The translations under genes were made by a program, and so were the position numbers. Of a stretch of DNA of 64,000 nt, positions 39,517 through 49,369 are shown in pieces (position 1 is the stretch's first letter; each line of letters begins with the position of its first letter). Source of the stretch: Roseburia lenta (GTDB lineage Bacteria; Bacillota; Clostridia; Lachnospirales; Lachnospiraceae); NCBI RefSeq assembly GCF_014287435.1, contig NZ_JACOPG010000001.1, positions 372,001 to 436,000 of the forward strand, in the 5' to 3' direction. The notes below the pieces were generated by a model, which was not told the DNA's origin, did not search any database, and saw only the letters and a list, made by a program, of their open reading frames with translations.

Positions 39517-41244
39517 CTATATGCGATAACGGTTAAAGCAGGCATAGATCTCCTGTTTTCTTGGGATTGCCAAGCCTCCGGAAAGCGTACCGCGCCCTGC
39601 GGTAAATTGCATGCCCTCCTGCTCCAGTTTGACTTGCAGATATTCCACGACATCCGCAATACTTCTTTTCCCGTCCACCAGATTTTCTACGGCATATTTT
39701 AAGAGTTGTCCCAGCGCCGCTGTCTGTTCGCTGTCAATCAGTTGTTCTAAATAACGCAGATCCACGTTTTGTTTTCCCAGTGCAAAACCATCTACACCCA
39801 ATATCTTTACCTTAAGATGATCGCCGGCATCTTTGATCGCACCGGTCCGATAATCTCTGCGCTTGACGGCTCCATTTTTATCTTTTTCCATGATACGATG
39901 GAACACCGGATTTTCAAAAGGCTTTGCCACATCCTCTGCTATCGGAAATTCCCTGCACAAATCTTTTGCCTTTTGGGTGATGTCCACCGGCTCATACTGA
40001 TCCATCTGGATCACGGTGTCCGCAATATGGAAAAATGCTCCCGAACTCCCGGCAACCAGAATGGTCGAAATATCCATCTTTTCATAGAGTTCCCTTGCTC
40101 TTGCCAAAAATGGCGTGATCGGCTCCTGATCCGGACTAACAACCTTTTGCATAAAAGCATCCCGCACCATAAAATTCGTTGCAGAGGTATCTTCATCCAG
40201 CAAAAACAGTTGACTGCCTGCCTCGATTCCTTCTACGATTCCTGCCGCCTGGGATGTACTGCCGCTGGCGTCTTTTGTAGAAAAATCATGGGTATCCCTG
40301 CCATTTGGCAGATCATTGATAAACATAGAGATATCTACATTTTTGATGAATCTTCCATCTTCAGCACACAATTTGAGCGCCGTATCATCTGCAATGACAT
40401 ACTCTCTGCCATCGCCTGCAATATGATCGTAGACACCAAGTTCCAAAGCATTTAACAGAGTGGACTTGCCGTGATAACCGCCACCGACGATCAGGGTGAT
40501 TCCCTCTTTCACGCCCATGCCCTTGAACTTTCCTTTATGTGGTAAATCCAAGGTGACCTGTAAAGACTCCGGCGATACAAATGCTTTAGCCCCCTTCATA
40601 GGGCGTGAAGAAATTCCGCTTTCTCTTGGCAGAATAGAACCATTGGCAACAAAAGCAACCAGACCTTTCTCTTTTAACTGCTGCCGGATTGCTCTCTGGT
40701 CTTCTGCCAGGTCAATCGCTTCTTTTATCCGCGTCGCATCCAGATTTTCATAATACAGAGCCTTTTCCACGCAGACCGGCAGAAAATCAAAGAGGATCTT
40801 ATCCAGTTCTCTGGCATTGATAGTTCTGCCATTTGCCGGAAAACCAATGGAAAAGCGCACGATGATCTCATTGGTCCTGACTTGGCATGCCGTCCGTCGC
40901 AAAACTTCCTGTCCCGGATGAGAAACCGAGATCAGCCCACTCTTACCGGATCCTTTTGCCTTAAAAGAAAAGGCATTGACCTGTCTTGCAAACTCCCGCA
41001 CTAAAAGATCTGCCAGCCGATCTCTCGTCAAGCCATCTTTCATGGCAAAATCGGGAAATCCTGCCTTTGTTGCATCGATGGTCACACGCACATCGGACGG
41101 TGCCGCAAAAGGGTCGCCCTGCACATGATCGATATGTAAGGTGTATTTTGGAAATCGATAACTGCCCTTTAAAGACTTATACTGCGGATAGGACTTGTGA
41201 TCGATATTTCGTAATTGCTCTCTTAGTTCTCTGTCTGACTGCAT
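39517..41244 (-). CDS. ABC-class ATPase of the PF09818 type, 575 aa
   Basis: A soluble ABC-type ATPase with no transporter partner. The Walker A is GGGYHGKST around residue 255, Walker B is FLLDEDTSATNF, and an AAGIVEG/SGSTSQAAG segment takes the signature position. The N-terminal 200 residues (RFPKYTLHIDHVQGDPFAAP) are the conserved lead of this family, whose trypanosome relative MRB1590 is an RNA-editing ATPase. The bacterial role is unknown. It follows the amidohydrolase gene by nine bases and is probably co-transcribed. A 178-base gap before GH2 contains no gene. Confidence 0.75.
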   Translation of the reverse strand: MQSDRELREQLRNIDHKSYPQYKSLKGSYRFPKYTLHIDHVQGDPFAAPSDVRVTIDATKAGFPDFAMKDGLTRDRLADLLVREFARQVNAFSFKAKGSGKSGLISVSHPGQEVLRRTACQVRTNEIIVRFSIGFPANGRTINARELDKILFDFLPVCVEKALYYENLDATRIKEAIDLAEDQRAIRQQLKEKGLVAFVANGSILPRESGISSRPMKGAKAFVSPESLQVTLDLPHKGKFKGMGVKEGITLIVGGGYHGKSTLLNALELGVYDHIAGDGREYVIADDTALKLCAEDGRFIKNVDISMFINDLPNGRDTHDFSTKDASGSTSQAAGIVEGIEAGSQLFLLDEDTSATNFMVRDAFMQKVVSPDQEPITPFLARARELYEKMDISTILVAGSSGAFFHIADTVIQMDQYEPVDITQKAKDLCREFPIAEDVAKPFENPVFHRIMEKDKNGAVKRRDYRTGAIKDAGDHLKVKILGVDGFALGKQNVDLRYLEQLIDSEQTAALGQLLKYAVENLVDGKRSIADVVEYLQVKLEQEGMQFTAGRGTLSGGLAIPRKQEIYACFNRYRI

Positions 41245-41253
41245 GGCTGCTCC

Positions 41254-42552
41254 TTACTTTACCCGATTGAATTTATCCATCTCAACTTCCACTTCCGGGA
41301 TCTTCTTGACCTGCGGATGGTCGTAGATAACGCCATCTTTTACTACCATCTCTACATGACGCAGAACAGAAAGATTCTCCAGCGGATTACCCTTGGTCAC
41401 GATCATATCTGCACATTTGCCGACCTCAATAGAACCTGTGACATCACCAACCCCGGCAAGTGTCGCATTCAAAAGTGTTCCGGTATAAAGAGCAAAGGCA
41501 TTGGATACCCCACAATATTTTCCATAAAAATCCAGTTCTCTCCACATATCATACTGGGTCACAAACGGGCAAGCCGTGTCCGTACCAAGTCCCACCGGAA
41601 CCCCTTGTGCCAGATTTTCTTTTGCCATTTCAATGACACCGTCAAAGACGACCTTACCATTTGCCTTCTGTTCCTTGGTCGCATGCGATACCTGGCAATC
41701 AAAAAGACCATATGGCAGAGCCGGACAAAGTGTTGCCACCTGAAAAGCACCGTTTTCTTTAAATAATGCTGCAATGTGCGCATCCGGTTTTGCCCCATGC
41801 TCGATCGAATCCACACCGTTTTCCAGTGCTACGGCAACGCCCTTTGGACTCTCCACATGGGCAGCCACCTGAAAGCCCAGTTCATGTGCCCGGTCACAGG
41901 CAGCCTTTACATACTCCGGTGGCATACGAAGTACACCCGGTTCTCCGACCACTTCTGCATCCATGACGCCACCTGTGATCATCAGTTTGATCAGATCCGG
42001 TTTATCCTTTGCAATCACATCCACATAATCTCTTGCCTCCTCGGCACTATGCGCTATGTATGCCAGCGATCCCGCCATATGTCCGCCCGGAACCGAAATC
42101 GCCATACCACTGGCAAGAATACGCGGTCCGATACGTTTACCCGCATTAATCTCATCACGGATCCTTGTATCAAAATCAGCAATACCTCCCACGGTACGGA
42201 TCGTCGTCGTTCCACTCAAGAGTTGGGTCTTGGCAAAATTTGCCACCATAGCATGACCGACCGCACGCATAAGCCCTGAGGATGTGATCTGCTTGACAGA
42301 TTTGACCGGGTCGATCGGCTTCTTTTTGGGTTTACCTGATCCTGCTAAATGCACATGCAGATTGACCAGTCCCGGCATAAGATATGCACCTTGCAGATCA
42401 ATGATCTGAAAGTCCTGATACGCTTCCTTATCCTCTTTATCTACAATTCCTGTGATCTTGCCATCCTCCACCAAGACCACTCGATCTTTCTGTGGTGCCA
42501 TGTCCTGTCTGCCATCCAAAAGAACTCCACCTACAAATGCTTCTTTCATCAT
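41254..42552 (-). CDS. metal-dependent amidohydrolase, 432 aa
   Basis: Imidazolonepropionase/prolidase-type amidohydrolase. Metal ligands are visible in PGLVNLHVHL (HxH), a probable carboxylated Lys in PDLIKLMITGG, AAHVES and SIEHG histidines, and the final Asp in GLGTDTACPF. The substrate may be an amide, lactam or peptide; I cannot decide. Start choice: ATG 42552, with GAGGTG five bases upstream; the next Met (42549) is equally possible. It precedes the PF09818 ATPase gene in the same unit. Confidence 0.8.
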   Translation of the reverse strand: MMKEAFVGGVLLDGRQDMAPQKDRVVLVEDGKITGIVDKEDKEAYQDFQIIDLQGAYLMPGLVNLHVHLAGSGKPKKKPIDPVKSVKQITSSGLMRAVGHAMVANFAKTQLLSGTTTIRTVGGIADFDTRIRDEINAGKRIGPRILASGMAISVPGGHMAGSLAYIAHSAEEARDYVDVIAKDKPDLIKLMITGGVMDAEVVGEPGVLRMPPEYVKAACDRAHELGFQVAAHVESPKGVAVALENGVDSIEHGAKPDAHIAALFKENGAFQVATLCPALPYGLFDCQVSHATKEQKANGKVVFDGVIEMAKENLAQGVPVGLGTDTACPFVTQYDMWRELDFYGKYCGVSNAFALYTGTLLNATLAGVGDVTGSIEVGKCADMIVTKGNPLENLSVLRHVEMVVKDGVIYDHPQVKKIPEVEVEMDKFNRVK

Positions 42553-42648
42553 GCTCACCTCGTATTTATTAAATCTAAAGTTTATTTCTATAAACCACAC
42601 AAAATATATCTGTCTTGTATTGTAGCACTTTTTTGCTAAAATCTCATC

Positions 42649-43341
42649 CTATTTCACAATGACTGTGGTAAGATAGCCTGCATCCCCCTCCAAGACATCC
42701 AGACCGATCATGACCTTTTCGTTTTCCATACCACAATTTGCCACGGCATATACCTCCAGAGTTTTCCCGCTTTCCACTTCTCTTTGCAGTCCTGCCTTTA
42801 AGTGAGCCAGACTTTTTCCTGCTTTCATATAGATGCGGGTACCCGGATAATCTTTTGCATCTTCCGTATCATAGGATCCCGGGATCACATGGATCTGCTG
42901 ATCCCGGTCTGCCAGTGAGATACCAAGTCTTGCCGCCACTGCCAGAAAAGAAGGAATCCCGCTGATGATCTTCGCCTCATAGCCCTGCGCCACCACACGT
43001 CTGTGGATATAATGATAGGTCGCATAAATACTTGGATCTCCGATCGTGACAAAGACAATATTTTTATTTTTCTTTAACCACGATATAATTTCCTTGGTAT
43101 TTTGATCCATCTGTGCATCCAGAGCCTTCTGATCTTTTATCATAGGAAAATCCATATAAAGACAGGCTTTCTCTGCCAGTTGTGGTACTGCCTGCACTGC
43201 GATCTGATAGGCATAGCATTTCTCCTTTGTCTTTGCTGGCAAAACCAAAAGATCACATGCTTTTAATGCCCTACATGCTTTTATCGTTAACAGTTCCGGA
43301 TCTCCCGGGCCGACGCCCACACCAGCTAATATTCCTGCCAT
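42649..43341 (-). CDS. cbiL: cobalt-factor II / precorrin-2 C20-methyltransferase
   Basis: A 230-residue tetrapyrrole methylase (GVGVGPGDPELLTIKACRAL; VTIGDPSIYATYHYI) that adds the C20 methyl group early in the corrin pathway using SAM. GVGPGDPELLT and GDPSIYAT are hallmarks of the CobI/CbiL group. The start at 43341 (MAGILAGV) has AAGGGA upstream and overlaps the end of cbiA by 16 bases. It is the last gene of the cobalamin operon. Confidence 0.9.
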   Translation of the reverse strand: MAGILAGVGVGPGDPELLTIKACRALKACDLLVLPAKTKEKCYAYQIAVQAVPQLAEKACLYMDFPMIKDQKALDAQMDQNTKEIISWLKKNKNIVFVTIGDPSIYATYHYIHRRVVAQGYEAKIISGIPSFLAVAARLGISLADRDQQIHVIPGSYDTEDAKDYPGTRIYMKAGKSLAHLKAGLQREVESGKTLEVYAVANCGMENEKVMIGLDVLEGDAGYLTTVIVK

Positions 43342-44726
43342 GCTTTTTCCCTTCGACACTCTTCTATAAAATGCTGCACAAAGACCGGATTAGATGGATA
43401 ATACAAATGTGCAAAACCTAAAAACTGCTTTTGGTTTTCATGCACACATTCCCAGGAACGACCGCCCACCGGTTTTTTTGCTATACAATCCCTTCCATTA
43501 TCACTGCTATCATAATAGTGAAATTCATGTCCACGGATCTGGTCTGCTTCCGACAAAAAATTGGTCTCTTTTTCTGTGATCCCCACATAGCCAAACCGTA
43601 CCAGATGCCCTGTATAATGGCAGTCGCCGTCTACGACTCCTACCATCTTGTATCTTTCCCCCTCCTTGGTTTCCAATGTCTTATGCAGATACATAAATCC
43701 ACCACATTCTGCCAGAATCGGCATACCCTGCGTCACTGCCTGTCGGATGTCCTGACGCATAGAAAGGTTTTCCGATAATTCCTTAGCATAAAGTTCCGGG
43801 TAGCCTCCCCCCAAGAGCAGCCCTTGGATTCCCTTTGGCAGATGCCCATCATCCATTGGAGAAAAATAGCAAAGTTCTGCACCCGCGGCTTCTAACAAAC
43901 GCAGGTTGTCGGCATAATAAAAACAAAACGCCGCGTCTCGGGCAACCCCGATCTTTACTTTTGGAATAGCAGTATCTTGTCCTCCCATGCAGATATGTCC
44001 TATTTTCTCTCCCTCCAGATCAGCGGCTTGTCCTGCGATTCCCAGTAACGTCTCCAGATCGATCGTCTCTTTCATCTGATCTGCAATCCGTTCTAAGACC
44101 TCTTGCAGATCCCGGATTTCATCCGGCAACTGTAAGCCCAGGTGCCGGCTCTGAAATTGCAGATCTTTCCGCACAGGGAAGTATCCCAATACCGCCAGCC
44201 CCACTTCTTTTTCAATCATCCCTTTCAACTGCTCATAAAAGTTTACAGAACAGCGGTTTAAAATGAGTCCTTGGATCAGGTGGCCTGTATCCATTGCCAG
44301 AAACCCCTTCACTTCTGCCAGAACAGACCTCCCCATGCCATGCACATCAATGACTAAAATAATGGGTGTCTGCAAGACCTTTGCCAGATGATAGGCGCTT
44401 GCTCTTTCCTCAATGCCACCCAGTCCGTCATACAGCCCCATGACACCTTCCACCACAGAGATCTGGCTTTCATTTTCTGCCAGAAAAAGCCCCCGTGTTG
44501 TCTTCTCATCCGTAAAATACAGATCCAGATTTTTGGATGGCACACCCAAGACACGCTCATGAAACAGGGGATCGATATAATCCGGTCCACACTTAAAAGC
44601 CGCCACGCTCTTGCCGCTATCCAAAAGCGCCTGCAAAAGTCCACAGGTGATCAGGGTCTTACCACTGCCACTGTGTGGGGCTGCGATCATAATACGATTG
44701 TGAGGATTGTTTTGTATTTCTTTCAT
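43326..44726 (-). CDS. cbiA: cobyrinate a,c-diamide synthase
   Basis: 466 residues. The N-terminal P-loop domain (AAPHSGSGKTLIT, KCGPDYIDP) binds ATP; the C-terminal class I glutamine amidotransferase has the cysteine in LAECGGFMYL and the His in LGFAHLYYPSN. It amidates side chains a and c of cobyrinate. Overlaps cbiL. Confidence 0.92.
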   Translation of the reverse strand: MKEIQNNPHNRIMIAAPHSGSGKTLITCGLLQALLDSGKSVAAFKCGPDYIDPLFHERVLGVPSKNLDLYFTDEKTTRGLFLAENESQISVVEGVMGLYDGLGGIEERASAYHLAKVLQTPIILVIDVHGMGRSVLAEVKGFLAMDTGHLIQGLILNRCSVNFYEQLKGMIEKEVGLAVLGYFPVRKDLQFQSRHLGLQLPDEIRDLQEVLERIADQMKETIDLETLLGIAGQAADLEGEKIGHICMGGQDTAIPKVKIGVARDAAFCFYYADNLRLLEAAGAELCYFSPMDDGHLPKGIQGLLLGGGYPELYAKELSENLSMRQDIRQAVTQGMPILAECGGFMYLHKTLETKEGERYKMVGVVDGDCHYTGHLVRFGYVGITEKETNFLSEADQIRGHEFHYYDSSDNGRDCIAKKPVGGRSWECVHENQKQFLGFAHLYYPSNPVFVQHFIEECRREKAWQEY

Positions 44727-44741
44727 ATATTAAATCATCCT

Positions 44742-46826
44742 TTAATTACTCGTAAATTGAAAAGATACTATAGTGACCGGATTCTGTCCCATCATCATAT
44801 GATAGTCTCCCAGAGTCTTGGCTTTGCTGATCTGTACCTGGGTAATGTCCAGATCCGTCACTTTCCATGTCTTCAGACAGCCCATAATCTCACTCAAGGT
44901 CTCCAGACTGATAGCATTGATGACAACACGCATAGATGGATTTTTTGCATACAAGTTTTTTAGGATGGCTGCCATATTTCCACGACTGCCCCCGATGAAA
45001 GCATGGGTTGGTTCCGGGAAATTCTCCATCCCTTCCGGTGCCATACCCTGCACCACCTGCACGTTTTTCAGTCCAAAACGATCCGAATTCTTCCTCGTCA
45101 AAGCAACCGCTTCTTCCACCGAATCTATGGCATAGACCCGGATCCCCGGCGACAACATTGCCATTTCCACGGAAATGCTGCCACTGCCACAACCGATATC
45201 GTAGCAGACTGCCTCCGGTGTCAGACGCAATTTTGCCACGGATAAATGCCGGATCTCCTCCTTTGTCATAGGCACCTTGGTACGCAGCATCCACTCATCC
45301 GAAAGACCTGCGCCCGAATAGATCGTCTGCGGCATATCATTATAAAGCATGCCCACATAAAGTCCCTCTTTTTCCAGAAGCAGACACTCTCTCGGTGTCA
45401 GACATAAGACATCTTCCTCTGCATAGGACAACTGATAGCCCAGATATATCTTTAACTGCGGTGCGTAGCGCATAAAAAGGCTTCCGATCTTTCTGACATC
45501 TTCCAGTCCCGAAGTCAGAAAGAATACTTTTTTCTCGTGCAGACCGATCCATAAAAGACGGCTGATCCATTTATCTTCCGCGACACCATGGGTAGAAATG
45601 ATCTTGGCATCCTCCCATGAAGTCGGGATCTTGGATGCCAGATAGACCAAAGAGGAAATCCCCGGAATGATCTCCACAGAAAGCCCCTCTATATTCTGCA
45701 AAGCCTCATAGAGTTTCTTACAGCCACTGTAAAATCCGGTATCACCGGAAAATAGGATTGCAATATTTCCCCTCTTTTTTTCTGCAAGAAGTTCCTTTAT
45801 TTTCGGCACAATATCCGCAGCCAGATAATAAGGATATTTTTCCACGCCTGCCGAAAAAGGCTCGATTATACGGCTTGCACCAAAAATATAATCTGCATTT
45901 AAAATCGCACCTTTTCCGCGACAGGTCAGATAATCTTCTGCCCCCATCCCGATGCCGACAAGAGCCACATGCATTTGCCCGTATGCCTTATCTGCTTCCG
46001 ACAAAACCTCTGCCTCATTTTCCTCTGTCAGACCATCATCTGCTTGGAGCCTACAGCCCAGCAAATCTTCCAAGGCTGCTAAGATTTCTTTCTCATCATA
46101 GATCTGCCAGTTACCTGTATCAGTTTTCGGACGCGCGATCACATAAGACCTGATCCCCATTTTTCTAGCAGCCGAAAGTTTCTCTTCCATGCCACCAATA
46201 GAGCCACTCTCCTTTGTCACCATATGTCGAATGTCGTACTGCCTATAAATGGCAGTATTGATCTCCTCGGAAAAAGGTCCCTGCATGGCGATGATCTGAT
46301 TGCCCTCCAGACCATTCTCATAGCAGAGGGACAGACTCTCCATCCCCGGCAGGACACGCACGATCAAACGTTTTCTCAGCCTTTCATCCCGGCAAAAAAT
46401 ATGCAGTTCTTTACTTCCTGTCGTAAGCAAAATATTCCCTTGCCTAGCAAGCAGTGCCTGACAGACCGCCTGACTGTCCGCAAAGACTTCTTCCTTTCCA
46501 AAGTCTTCCTCCGCATCCAGCCGTCGCTCCAGACGCACATAAGGAATCCCACGGTTTTGCAGACTCTCTCTTATGTTTTCCGAAACGATCTTTGCAAAAG
46601 GATGGGTCGCATCGATCACCACATCCGGTCTGATGTCTGCGTATAATTCCTTCATGGCATCGACATCCAATCGCCCCATATGCACCTGCATAAGTTCCGA
46701 TGACTCCATGACCTGTACACCATATTCAGTCGCCACACAGACATGGCAAAAAATCCCATTTTTCACTAAAGTTTCTGCCAACCGGCGTCCTTCCGTTGTC
46801 CCGGAAAAAATCAAGACATTCTTCAT
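44742..46826 (-). CDS. cobK-cbiET: three-domain fusion: precorrin-6A reductase (CobK/CbiJ) - CbiE - CbiT
   Basis: 694 residues with three enzymes in a row. About 1-250: CobK/CbiJ reductase (LIFSGTTEGRRLAETL; DATHPFAKIVSENIRE). About 285-490: CbiE methylase (LVGIGMGAEDYLTCRGKGAI; FSGDTGFYSG; PGISSLVYLASKI). About 495-694: CbiT methylase/decarboxylase (LSDEWMLRTKVPMTKEEIRH; CYDIGCGSGSISVEMA). It reduces the macrocycle and then methylates C5 and C15 with loss of the C12 acetate carboxyl. CbiE-CbiT fusions (CobL) are common; addition of CobK is less so. The start overlaps the stop of cbiH by four bases. Confidence 0.9.
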   Translation of the reverse strand: MKNVLIFSGTTEGRRLAETLVKNGIFCHVCVATEYGVQVMESSELMQVHMGRLDVDAMKELYADIRPDVVIDATHPFAKIVSENIRESLQNRGIPYVRLERRLDAEEDFGKEEVFADSQAVCQALLARQGNILLTTGSKELHIFCRDERLRKRLIVRVLPGMESLSLCYENGLEGNQIIAMQGPFSEEINTAIYRQYDIRHMVTKESGSIGGMEEKLSAARKMGIRSYVIARPKTDTGNWQIYDEKEILAALEDLLGCRLQADDGLTEENEAEVLSEADKAYGQMHVALVGIGMGAEDYLTCRGKGAILNADYIFGASRIIEPFSAGVEKYPYYLAADIVPKIKELLAEKKRGNIAILFSGDTGFYSGCKKLYEALQNIEGLSVEIIPGISSLVYLASKIPTSWEDAKIISTHGVAEDKWISRLLWIGLHEKKVFFLTSGLEDVRKIGSLFMRYAPQLKIYLGYQLSYAEEDVLCLTPRECLLLEKEGLYVGMLYNDMPQTIYSGAGLSDEWMLRTKVPMTKEEIRHLSVAKLRLTPEAVCYDIGCGSGSISVEMAMLSPGIRVYAIDSVEEAVALTRKNSDRFGLKNVQVVQGMAPEGMENFPEPTHAFIGGSRGNMAAILKNLYAKNPSMRVVINAISLETLSEIMGCLKTWKVTDLDITQVQISKAKTLGDYHMMMGQNPVTIVSFQFTSN

Positions 46827-47566
46827 AGCCTATATCCTCTCGGTGTGACCAAATGGTCCCCATCTATCCTTGTTTTTTCATTTCCCACAAAGACTGTGGT
46901 AAACATATTGACCTGACACTCCCGCAATTCCGCCAGCGTACATACATGACTCTGGCATCCCTCACGTCCAATATTTTCTACATAGCCACAAGCGCGCATA
47001 GGATCGGCTTCAGCCGCCAACATGATATCGCAGGCACGTTTCAGATAATCTTTCCGTTTATGACTGGACGGATTGTAGATGGCAATGGCAAAATCCCCCT
47101 GGATCGCCGCCACCAGTCTTGCCTCGATCTTTTCCCAAGGTGTTAAAAGATCACTCAGACTGATCACACAATAGTCATGGTTTAAGGGTGCTCCCAGTAC
47201 CGCCGCCCCACTGTTTGCCGCTGTCACGCCCGGAATGACCACCAGTTCAACCTCAGGATAGCCTTCTGCCATTTCAAACATAGGTGCCGCCATCCCATAG
47301 ACACCGGCATCCCCGCTACAGATCATAGCTACCTGCTTTTCTTCCATGGCATAGTCGAAACATATGCGACAGCGTTCGATCTCCTGACGCATAGGGGTCG
47401 TCTTAAATTCCTTATCTGGGAAATGCTGGCGCACCAGATCCACATAGACCGTATAACCGATAATCATGTCGCTCTTGTGCAATGCCTCCACAGCGTCACC
47501 ACTCATGCCGCTGATACTGCCCGGTCCCATACCTACAATATAGATCACTTTCTTATTCTCGCTCAT
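46823..47566 (-). CDS. cbiH: cobalt-precorrin-3B C17-methyltransferase
   Basis: 247 residues of the tetrapyrrole methylase fold: YIVGMGPGSISGMSGDAVEA, SGDAGVYGMA and PGVTAANSGAAVLGAPLNHD, the CobJ/CbiH signature. It methylates C17 during ring contraction. Its C-terminus overlaps the next gene (ATGA type). Confidence 0.92.
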   Translation of the reverse strand: MSENKKVIYIVGMGPGSISGMSGDAVEALHKSDMIIGYTVYVDLVRQHFPDKEFKTTPMRQEIERCRICFDYAMEEKQVAMICSGDAGVYGMAAPMFEMAEGYPEVELVVIPGVTAANSGAAVLGAPLNHDYCVISLSDLLTPWEKIEARLVAAIQGDFAIAIYNPSSHKRKDYLKRACDIMLAAEADPMRACGYVENIGREGCQSHVCTLAELRECQVNMFTTVFVGNEKTRIDGDHLVTPRGYRL

Positions 47567-47581
47567 GTCTTGCCTTTCTTC

Positions 47582-48610
47582 TTACTTTGATACGTTCGTC
47601 TGCCAAGTCTGGATCCGCGGGATCTGCTTTGCCAAAGCAAAAGTCATACCATCCTTTGCCTGTTTTTTTACCAAAAGCCGTCCCCCCTGCCCTGCACATG
47701 CCAGTGCAGCCCGCTCACAGACATTGGATACACCTGTCACATGTGAGACAAAGGCAGACTCGGAAAACTGCCCTTCCACCTCTTGTAAGTCATCTGCCCC
47801 ATAGGTATAAAAGGGCAGATGATAAAAACAAGCCAAGGTCTCCAAGCCCATTTCTCCCTGCTTTAAGTCAATACTTGCAAGGGCAGCCACCTGATCCATG
47901 GCAATTCCTTCCTTTTGCAATTCTTCCAAGGCAAACGTCTGCAAGGCTTCAAAAGACTTTCCCTTCTTACAGCCCATGCCAAGGACATAGGGTTTATGGA
48001 TCAGTTGCAGGTCTGTTTCCTGGTCCAAGGGATTGCACCCGATCCACAGATCAACATTTCCATCACTTGCCTCTACCAGATGCAGCCCTTCCGGCAGATC
48101 CTCTTTGAAAAAGGTAATCGCAGGATCAATGGCAAGCCGGATTTTTTCACCTTCCAGCAGCCTTTGGGAGATCCGGCGGATGCCAGCCCGGTCACAAATG
48201 CAAAAACCGTTTCTCCTTGCAAAGACATCCACGGCAAAGAGATCTTCCACGTCGGTCGCCGTCGTCAAAATAACCTCTGTCCCAACCCGGTCTGCTAAAT
48301 TCCTCGCGATCTCATTGGCGCCGCCCATATGACCGGACAAGAGGGGAATGACGTGTCTGCCTCTCTGATCCATGACGATCACCGCACTGTCCCGCAATTT
48401 ATCCTCGACAAAGGGCGCGATCAGACGCACGGCAATCCCCGTGGCTCCCACAAAAAGAAGCGGTATGTGATAGGAGAACTTGTCCCTGATCCATGCCTCC
48501 CGCGGCATATCCCCATCATAATACAAAGGACTGATCTCCTTGCATTTTTCAAAAAGATCTTCTGCCGTCTTTTGCCCCCGCTTAGAAAAGGTCATCACCC
48601 CTAAGATCAT
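47582..48610 (-). CDS. cbiG: cobalt-precorrin-5A hydrolase
   Basis: 342 residues with the CbiG order: an N-terminal domain (ATGIAVRLIAPFVEDKLRDS, then LSGHMGGANEIARNLA) and a C-terminal CobE/CbiG domain (LGMGCKKGKSFEAL, GVSNVCERAAL). It opens the delta-lactone and releases acetaldehyde. Overlaps cbiF by four bases. Confidence 0.92.
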   Translation of the reverse strand: MILGVMTFSKRGQKTAEDLFEKCKEISPLYYDGDMPREAWIRDKFSYHIPLLFVGATGIAVRLIAPFVEDKLRDSAVIVMDQRGRHVIPLLSGHMGGANEIARNLADRVGTEVILTTATDVEDLFAVDVFARRNGFCICDRAGIRRISQRLLEGEKIRLAIDPAITFFKEDLPEGLHLVEASDGNVDLWIGCNPLDQETDLQLIHKPYVLGMGCKKGKSFEALQTFALEELQKEGIAMDQVAALASIDLKQGEMGLETLACFYHLPFYTYGADDLQEVEGQFSESAFVSHVTGVSNVCERAALACAGQGGRLLVKKQAKDGMTFALAKQIPRIQTWQTNVSK

Positions 48611-49365
48611 TGTTTTTTCCTCCGATATTCGGTTTCAAAGTCCGGCGCATAAAGGCGGGATCTGGCATAATTGCTGTGTGCAATGACCTGTCCCACCAAT
48701 ACCATGGCGGTCTTTGAGATATGATTTTCCTTTGCTACCAGTGGCAGGGTATCCACGGTACAGACAAAAGATCTTTCCTCCGGCCAGGTCGCCTTATAGA
48801 TCAGCGCCGCAGGCGTATCTGCAGAATAGCCACCGGCGATCAGATTTTCCCGCAGAGTATCTAACATACCGGCACTCAGATAGATTGCCATGCTCGCCTG
48901 ATGCGCCGCAAGACTCCGGATCTTTTCTTTGTCCGGCACGCCTGTCTTTCCCTCCTGCCTTGTGATAATGAGGGTCTGAGACACTTCCGGCAGGGTAAAT
49001 TCCAGATTCAGACCTGCCGCCGCTCCAAAGCAGGCACTGACTCCCGGACAGGACTCATAGGCAATCCCCAGATCATCCAATCGATCCATCTGCTCCCGCA
49101 CAGCGCCGTAAATGCTGGGTTCTCCGGTGTGCAGACGCACCGTGTTAAGCCCCTCTTTCTCGGCATCCTCGATCACGGCAAGCACTTCCTCTAAAGTCAT
49201 ATAGGCGCTGTTATAGACCTTTGCGTCTTTTCTGGCATAACCTAAAAGTTCCGGGTTTACAAGCGATCCGGCATAAATGATCACATCTGCCTGCTCCAAT
49301 AGATTTTTTCCGCGCACCGTGATCAGGTCCGGTGCACCGCATCCTGCTCCCACAAAATAAACCAT
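48607..49365 (-). CDS. cbiF: cobalt-precorrin-4 C11-methyltransferase
   Basis: 252 residues: MVYFVGAGCGAPDLITVRGK, HTGEPSIYGAVREQMDRLD, PGVSACFGAAAGLN and ALIYKATWPEE are typical of CobM/CbiF. It adds the C11 methyl group. Confidence 0.92.
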   Translation of the reverse strand: MVYFVGAGCGAPDLITVRGKNLLEQADVIIYAGSLVNPELLGYARKDAKVYNSAYMTLEEVLAVIEDAEKEGLNTVRLHTGEPSIYGAVREQMDRLDDLGIAYESCPGVSACFGAAAGLNLEFTLPEVSQTLIITRQEGKTGVPDKEKIRSLAAHQASMAIYLSAGMLDTLRENLIAGGYSADTPAALIYKATWPEERSFVCTVDTLPLVAKENHISKTAMVLVGQVIAHSNYARSRLYAPDFETEYRRKKQ

Positions 49366-49369
49366 TCTT

